Source: Onchidella celtica (lineage: Eukaryota > Mollusca > Gastropoda > Systellommatophora > Onchidiidae). Taken from it: DNA of 64,000 bases. Numbering within the stretch: position 1 is the first letter of the stretch; each line of letters begins with the position of its first letter. The notes beneath the pieces are model-generated. The model did not search any database and was not told the DNA's origin. It worked only from the letters and a program-made list of their open reading frames with translations. Location of the stretch: positions 37,114,620-37,178,619 of the forward strand of contig OZ007570.1 in NCBI GenBank assembly GCA_963931925.1, read 5' to 3'. Shown here in pieces: positions 58,340 through 64,000 of the stretch. The translations under genes and the position numbers were made by a program.

Positions 58340-59700
58340 TTTCACTATTGGTCGATTTGCACTGCTAGACACGGGAGGCTCCGCGAAACCACTGTCAGCA
58401 TGGAGCGGAAAGTGGGTCGCTGCGGTCAACCCGTTTGTGCATTTCCCCGGGGTGTGCAAACTTACAGACGGTGCTAAATAGTTTCAGTCAGCCCAAAAAT
58501 GGGAACAAACCACAGTAAACAGATATGCGCACTATCTTTGGTGAAGGCGGTCTCTTTCAATTCTTTTTTACCGCAGCAACCTAGTTTCGCGATTTGGCGA
58601 AAGTGAGATCTCTCGATTATGTACACTAGCCGTGGGAATCGAAAAACAAGAGACGGAAATCCAGGAGAGTTCTTCTCACACAGTCCCCCATTCCTTTTTT
58701 CTATTCCTAAAACCTACCAGTGTAAACAGGCCTTAATGAGCCTGAGTGAGGCATGTGTGCTCATCTCCATACCGAGACCTTAGTTCTCGTTTATCTCCAT
58801 TTTCTGCAAAGCTGGAGATCTTTTGGTATGTAGAAGAGGTATAATAAATGCACACTTTGACGCTTATTTAAAAGGCGTCGTGGCATTTATCAACTGTTTC
58901 ACACTTCCAATTTATTCTAACTGCTTATCATCATATTATAAAGGAAATAAGGCCTCTAATCATGGAAGGCTTTTTAACCGCCGAGCCTTAATTTCTGCAA
59001 AATATTATATTACCCATGGAAAGACGTACAGGTGCACGTGAGCATATTTTAAAAGGTCTTGAAGTTCGCCATATTTTTAATACCTTCTTTGATTTTGAGC
59101 CACAGCTGAGCTGAACAGAAAAACGCATACCGACATTTTGAGGTGGAAAAACAAAAACGCATTTTCTTCAAGTAGAGTTAAAAAGTATGACTGGAAATTT
59201 CGTTCTACCCCTTTACATATGGTTGATCGAAACTCAACTTAAAAACCACACCTGTGCATTCCCCGAGTCAGCGGGCCAACTAATAAAACCAAAGCCGCAA
59301 GCAAACGTTTAACGTTGAATTTCTCAGTTGTGCTGAAGGTGGAGTTGGAACAAAGAAGAACTAAGGTCGAGATTTATTCGCCTAGATCTCAAAATGAAAA
59401 AAAAAAATGCGACGAGACAGCAAAACAACGAAGTTGCATGTGTGCGCCTAGGCTAACCCTAAAGCTTTCCAGCCACAACCACAACAAAGAGACCAAATTC
59501 ACTGTCCAAACAAAACCCAATTTGGACAACGTGTGAAAACAGTCACTCTGATGTAATCTTCACCACTAATAGGTGGTGAGACGAAAATTCTATCATCTCT
59601 ACATCAAGTCTGGTTACAGATCCCATGGACAATATCTAACAATGGGTTAGATGGTTCTTTGTGGTCACCATGAATGAAAAATAAAATGTTGTCATTATAA
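58340..59700. other. intergenic, nothing recognised
   Basis: A GC-rich start (58340-58460), then AT-rich sequence. No transposon ends or supported coding region. Open frames at 58823-59041 and 59315-59536 show no family resemblance. Confidence 0.45.
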
Positions 59701-59714
59701 ATTATATTATGCAC

Positions 59715-59948
59715 ATTTGTGGGTGGATCTGGCGAAATCGGGCTTAAGGTTAAATTTTTATACCTCTTACTAAAGTCAAAATAAAATATTTCGATGACGA
59801 CTTCAAGCAAAATATTTTAACTGAATGCAGAAAAATGGCTAATCTTTCATTTTGTGAGCAAATTTCAATTACCAAAGCATTTCCCCCTCCTTTTCTGAGG
59901 AACTTGGACTCTCACTTTAAACCTGATTTCGCCAGATCCCTCACATTT
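59715..59948. mobile_element. 226-bp foldback MITE with GGATCTGGCGAAATC ends
   Basis: Left GTGGGTGGATCTGGCGAAAT (from 59719), right inverted ATTTCGCCAGATCCCTCAC (to 59944), with arms continuing about 35 bases inward. ATTT occurs directly outside both ends (59715-59718, 59945-59948), a possible short target duplication. Confidence 0.65.
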
Positions 59949-59949
59949 T

Positions 59950-61178
59950 TTGTAGAATACGTTTTATGCATCTCTCATGTTTGTTTTCCTAGAAATTTAA
60001 ATTCTTGTGGTTGAGGCGCCAGCGTACAAAAAAACAACAACAACAAAACGCTTTTTGTCTGAGTAAATGAATCAAATATTTTCAGTTCCTTGCACCATTA
60101 ACAATCTTACAAAAATTAAACCAGAATTTACCACAAAACCGCGAGCAACATTTGAAATGACAACATCGGTTATTTGTGACTGGAACTTGCGTGCAAAGAA
60201 AACAGATTTTCCTTTAGGGGAGCGTAACGGAATTCCAACAGTGGTCCCAAGGCCTATTCCCTACTAATGAGCCTTTTTTTTTTATATTATTGATATCTGG
60301 GCTTGTGAAAGGAGCGAGGGGAGGAGGGTGGAAGAGCCGATTGGGAAATCAACGTTTTACCCATCACGCCTTTTAGAGTTGCCCAAACATCTCTGTCTCA
60401 CCATCATTATAATTATAATTTTTTTTTCGGGAGTTTCATTTTTATTAATTACATTAATGTTCACCAATACGTCATTACTTTGGGGAGATGTGGAACGGGT
60501 TGTGGAGGGGGGTGGGGGGGGGGGGATTCGGCACAGTAGCAGTATTTAATTGTCTGTAAGTCCGCCAGACTCAATATTTTCTAGGCATTTCGTGTCGTGT
60601 TATTGCAGATTTTAGAATAAAAGTTTTCGCATGAACTAATCGACAGCTGACCAAATGCCATGCCCTTGTACTGTCCTTCTGTATGCCTTTAATAAAACTA
60701 TATAATATTACAGCCACATGTGAGCCAAAATGCCGTCCGATTTTCCGTCGAGCATCTCGGCCAAAATACAGTATGGAAGCAGCCGCACCTTCCAGAAATA
60801 TTTCCAACTTTTTCCCCTTTTAATGAAAGAGTCGCAAATATGGGGTGGGGGTGGGGGTGAGTGGGGGGGGGGCGCATTCACTTACCGACTTCGTATTTTG
60901 AGGAACCATTCACATTTTTTTGTTTTACGAAACGAATTAATGCCATAATTTGCTCCATACGAAGCTCAATACGCAATGAATCATGCGTGTGTTCCTTTGA
61001 CAAAATTGCCAGGTCATCCCGGCCGCACTTTGTTGTATGTAAGCCTTAGCCCACCAATTACTTATTTTTAAAATTATAATTACTGTTCGTTTAAATCGCT
61101 GAGGTAATTGGGATGAGGCAGAGTTGGATGGTTACAATGTGAAATAAGACGAAATTGGTAGGGCTGACGGATCAGTTG
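59950..61178. other. intergenic with G-rich tracts
   Basis: Non-coding. G-runs at 60508-60526 and 60842-60871 (gtgggggtgggggtgagtgggg). No recognised element. Confidence 0.4.
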
Positions 61179-61468
61179 GTTCAAAGCAGTGGCGTAGCGA
61201 GGGTTACCAGCGCCCGGATCAAGGCGAGTATTGCGCCCTCTGACCCTTGGGGTGTTGGTCCGTGGCATCGTTTATTTGCCCGGTCATGTTGAAAAACTGT
61301 GTAGAATGTTCGAACATTGGGAGATTTTCTGTATGAGGGAAAGGGCGCGCTATGTCTTTACTTATAATTTCTGATTCATGTTCTTTTTCTTTTGAAATTT
61401 TGCGCCCCAGGGGAACCACCCCTGTGTCCTCCCCCCCCCCCCCCACACGCTACGCCACTGGTTAATTC
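61179..61468. mobile_element. hAT-like MITE with CAGTGGCGTAGCG ends
   Basis: Element 61187-61460 starts CAGTGGCGTAGCGAGG and ends CGCTACGCCACTG. These ends are of a type common in animal hAT MITEs. The flanking 8-mers gttcaaag and gttaattc agree only at the first three positions. A C-run (61431-61444) adjoins the right end. Confidence 0.68.
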
Positions 61469-61596
61469 AAGGGCTGCAAGATACTGTTGCTGGTGGTGGC
61501 CAATACAACAGTTCCCAAAGTGGGTTGCCCGGAACCCAGGGTTACGACACAAATCGTATTACTTGAAAACGAGAGCCCTCGATTTTACTTGTGTTC

Positions 61597-61830
61597 TGTC
61601 ACCCACTTTGTCTTCATTCTAGCCTTCAATATCAACTCTTCGCTTCCAGCTTACAGTAGGACAACCTTGCTGTCACCCACTTTGTCTTCATTCTAGCCTT
61701 CAATATCAACTCTTCGCTTCCAGCTTACAGTAGGACAACCTTGCTGTCACCCACTTTGTCTTCATTCTAGCCTTCAATATCAACTCTTCGCTTCCAGCTT
61801 ACAGTAGGACAACCTTGCTGTCACCCACTC
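61597..61830. repeat. 74-bp tandem repeat, about three units
   Basis: TGTCACCCACTTTGTCTTCA recurs at 61597, 61671 and 61745, and its start (TGTCACCCACT) at 61819, exactly 74 bases apart. The units are virtually identical. Confidence 0.92.
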
Positions 61831-61984
61831 TAGTTATTGTTTTTTATCATAATGGCAGTGATTAAGGGCTGTCTTATTAAGTCAATTACTCACAAATTAC
61901 TTGCCAGACTAGCCCCAGTCGTAATTCCGACATTGCTGATGGTCAGTTGCAAATCGATTATAATAGTTGCCTTCCGGTCTAAAA

Positions 61985-62220
61985 CTGTGTTTTCATGTCT
62001 CCGGAAACGGAAAACGGCAACGGAAACATTAAAAATCCATCAAATAGTAAAAGAAAGAGTGTTTCCATGTGTACGTCCACACATGACAATATTCTTACTA
62101 TTGTCTGACTAGAGTCTACTTGAAGGGTTTTAAATAGATGAAATATTCTTTCTATTTCATTGCTTGAAGGGTTTTGACGTTTCCTTTGCCGTTTCCATTT
62201 CTGTACACATGAAAACCCAG
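61985..62220. mobile_element. 236-bp foldback MITE with CTGTGTTTTCATG ends
   Basis: Left CTGTGTTTTCATGTC, then cggaaacgg...acggcaacggaaac. Right, inverted: gtttcctttgccgtttcc...acatgaaaacccag. The arms match imperfectly over about 45 bases. Inside, TTGAAGGGTTTT is repeated directly (62119, 62163). Confidence 0.6.
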
Positions 62221-62229
62221 CTTAACACT

Positions 62230-63440
62230 GAACCGTTTTATCGACCTTTTCAACACCCAAACATCTAATGAAACCAGTGGTCTCTTTACTTTTTGGACCC
62301 CAAAACAGAATTTTTTGTTTTCTCTTTTCATATTTTAGTATTCGTTTTCTACATGTGTTTGACTTTTATTTAACTTATTCCCTACTGTAACTTTTGTTGG
62401 TGTGGACGGGAACGTAACACTATCCAGTCTGAAATTCAGACGTACTTCAAAGATGTTTTTTCTTTCGCTCAGTATAAACACAAGACATAATACATTAGAC
62501 AGTAAAGTAAAGGAAAATCAATGAACCGGGATGGGGTGCACTTTTTTGAGAAGTTGACTTAGATATTAGTGTTGGAAAATCAGTGTCCACTCCAGCCGAA
62601 TATTCGGCTTCCCGTAGCGAAGCGAAAATCGACGAGCACAATATTTATCTTACTGTAGCGGATGAGTTAAAAACTCCAGTTCTGGAAAGTGTTTGTTTTA
62701 TTTTTGCTGCATTGTTGACACACCTACTTCATCAAATTAGGGGGAGTAAGTCTCTCCAGGTCATTTAACCTCAACAAACAAAGGAAGCAAATGTAAATAC
62801 GCTCGCAATGAGTTGAGACTATAATACAAGAAAACAAAGCTATAAAATCATCGAAGTTAATCATTGCAACACTCGCTAAACTGAATTAATGGCTGTCATA
62901 TTTTATTATGTTCAGGAATCTGAATGCTTATATGCCAGGAGATCATTATTATCATTTCTATCAATGTCAATAGTCTCTCTTACCGCTTGGAAGTGTGATT
63001 AACTTCAAAAGAAATTTTTCATTCATTCAGCCAGTCAGTGAGAAGACATTCCAATGGGGGCCCGACAAAACACAAAATAAATTGACCAGAAATTAATTAA
63101 TTAATTAAATGAATCGCTAACTTTTAGATTGCTCGCCAATGACAATTCATGCATGGCCTTCGCTGGCTATTAGAGACGCTCACAGACCTATTGGCAGTTG
63201 CACTGACTGGCCCACCCATGGAGGCCAAGCAATTCATCGTCGGCATGAGAGACGTTCTAAAAACGTCACAACTATTTGTTCACATATGTCTCTGCGCCAC
63301 CGTGGCCCAGCCATCTCCACGCCCGAGACTGTTAGTGTAAAAAAAATTCTGCATCCAGCGAACCGATCCGTCACGGCCAAGGAAAAAACAACAACAACAA
63401 ACAACGTATTCGCCAATAGCTTCTTTGTGTTTACCAAGAG
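62230..63440. other. intergenic with one perfect palindrome
   Basis: No supported gene. AGCCGAATATTCGGCT at 62594-62609 is a perfect 16-bp palindrome. (TTAA)n-like ttaattaattaatt lies near 63093. Confidence 0.4.
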
Positions 63441-63450
63441 TGGGCGGACA

Positions 63451-63730
63451 GCGATTTCGCCCGAGTTTAGTACAATGCGGTCCGTCCATTTCTGGAAGCG
63501 GCAAAGGAAATTTTGACGAACCTATTTCTTTGTTGTCTTTTTTTTTTTTTTCGAGGACAGGACAGATCGATTTCCCGGCCACCCGAAACTGTGATGGACT
63601 CCTTCCTACTAAAACCGGCGATTTCACCCGCGTTTAGTTTAATGGAGTCTGTCCATTTCTGGCAGAGGCAAAGAAGATTTTGACGAACCCACGTTTCTTC
63701 GGGGAGGGGACGGATCGGTTTTCCGGCCCC
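63451..63730. repeat. tandem duplication, two diverged units of about 165 bp
   Basis: GCGATTTC(G/A)CCCG(A/C)GTTTAGT, then gtc(c/t)gtccatttctgg(a/c)ag(c/a)ggcaaag, then ttttgacgaacc(t/c) and gga(c)agatcg(a/g)ttt(c/t)ccggcc, recur with a spacing of about 166 bases (63451 and 63617). Unit 1 has a T-run insertion at 63538-63551. Confidence 0.75.
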
Positions 63731-63934
63731 GTTGTGTCTCTATGCTCACACTGAGGGTGAGACATGATAATTTACCTCTCTGAATGAGCCACAGTTGTGG
63801 AGTTGAAAATCAAAACTACAAAGTAGTGACTTGACCTAATTAACCATTTAGGGCGTCTCAGAAAGTTGGTCTCGAATACATGCACTGCCTCCAGCATCAA
63901 AATGTTAAAGTGATCGATTGCAGTAATAGGGACA

Positions 63935-64000
63935 CTGTAGAGGCAAGGTGCTCGCCTCTCATGCCGAAGGCACCGGGTTCAAATCCGGGCCGATGCAGGC
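63935..64000 (+). ncRNA. tRNA-like pol III promoter: SINE head or tRNA-like gene, cut by window end
   Basis: GAGGCAAGGTGCTCGCC resembles a tRNA A box. GGGTTCAAATCCGGG near 63979 is a B box/T-arm with a perfect 5-bp stem, CCGGG...CCGGG. I could not pair an acceptor stem (the 3' CCGATGC has no partner at the right distance), so a functional tRNA is unlikely and a tRNA-derived SINE whose body lies beyond the window is favoured. Confidence 0.5.

Noticed and set aside
61219-61446. Minus-strand frame in the CAGTGGCGTAGCG MITE
   Set aside because: It spans the MITE end to end; such frames arise from the element's composition and have no protein family resemblance.
63935-64000. Functional tRNA gene
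   Set aside because: The T-arm is good, but no acceptor stem pairs with CCGATGC at the right distance.

Overview
The window is animal nuclear DNA, AT-rich, with GT-AG introns, many small DNA transposons, non-LTR retrotransposon fragments and simple repeats. It most likely comes from a bilaterian invertebrate. A mollusc or similar marine invertebrate is my guess, but nothing in the sequence fixes the phylum.

Region 1 (1-31.9 kb) is dominated by one gene on the + strand: ARID2 (BAF200), the signature subunit of the PBAF-type SWI/SNF chromatin remodeller. I could place 20 coding exons between 1985 and 30779. All join in one continuous frame (about 2,078 residues plus a split first codon), all have AG acceptors and GT donors, and the last exon ends at a TAG. 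In order they encode the rest of an ARID domain, a helical/armadillo-like region, an RFX-type DNA-binding domain, one giant Q/S/T/N-rich exon (3.8 kb), two C2H2 zinc fingers and the conserved ARID2 C-terminus. The first exon or exons, with the start codon and the beginning of the ARID domain, lie outside the window. A polyadenylation signal candidate is at 31872.

The ARID2 introns hold mobile DNA: a piggyBac-like MITE in intron 3 and two near-identical copies in the opposite orientation, placed head-to-tail, in intron 18; a foldback element in intron 5; a frameshifted APE-type LINE on the minus strand in intron 9; a pogo-like MITE in intron 16; and a G-tract/C-tract-bounded block in intron 17.

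Region 2 (about 32-64 kb) has no gene I can support. It is a repeat-rich intergenic landscape: a second piggyBac-like MITE type, degenerate minisatellites, a highly uniform 83-bp satellite (22 units), a solo LTR with a 5-bp target duplication, hAT-like MITEs (one with a perfect 8-bp duplication), nested foldback elements, a Tc1/mariner transposase remnant, fragments of an I-clade-like LINE and an RTE-like LINE, a telomere-like patch, and at the window's end a tRNA-derived promoter (SINE head or tRNA-like gene).

I found no new multigene system. The most notable points are the arrangement of inverted MITEs around ARID2 exons 4-18, the nested insertions, the satellite's block-wise variant pattern, and a two-copy MITE that carries a short cysteine-rich reading frame resembling the start of a THAP domain.
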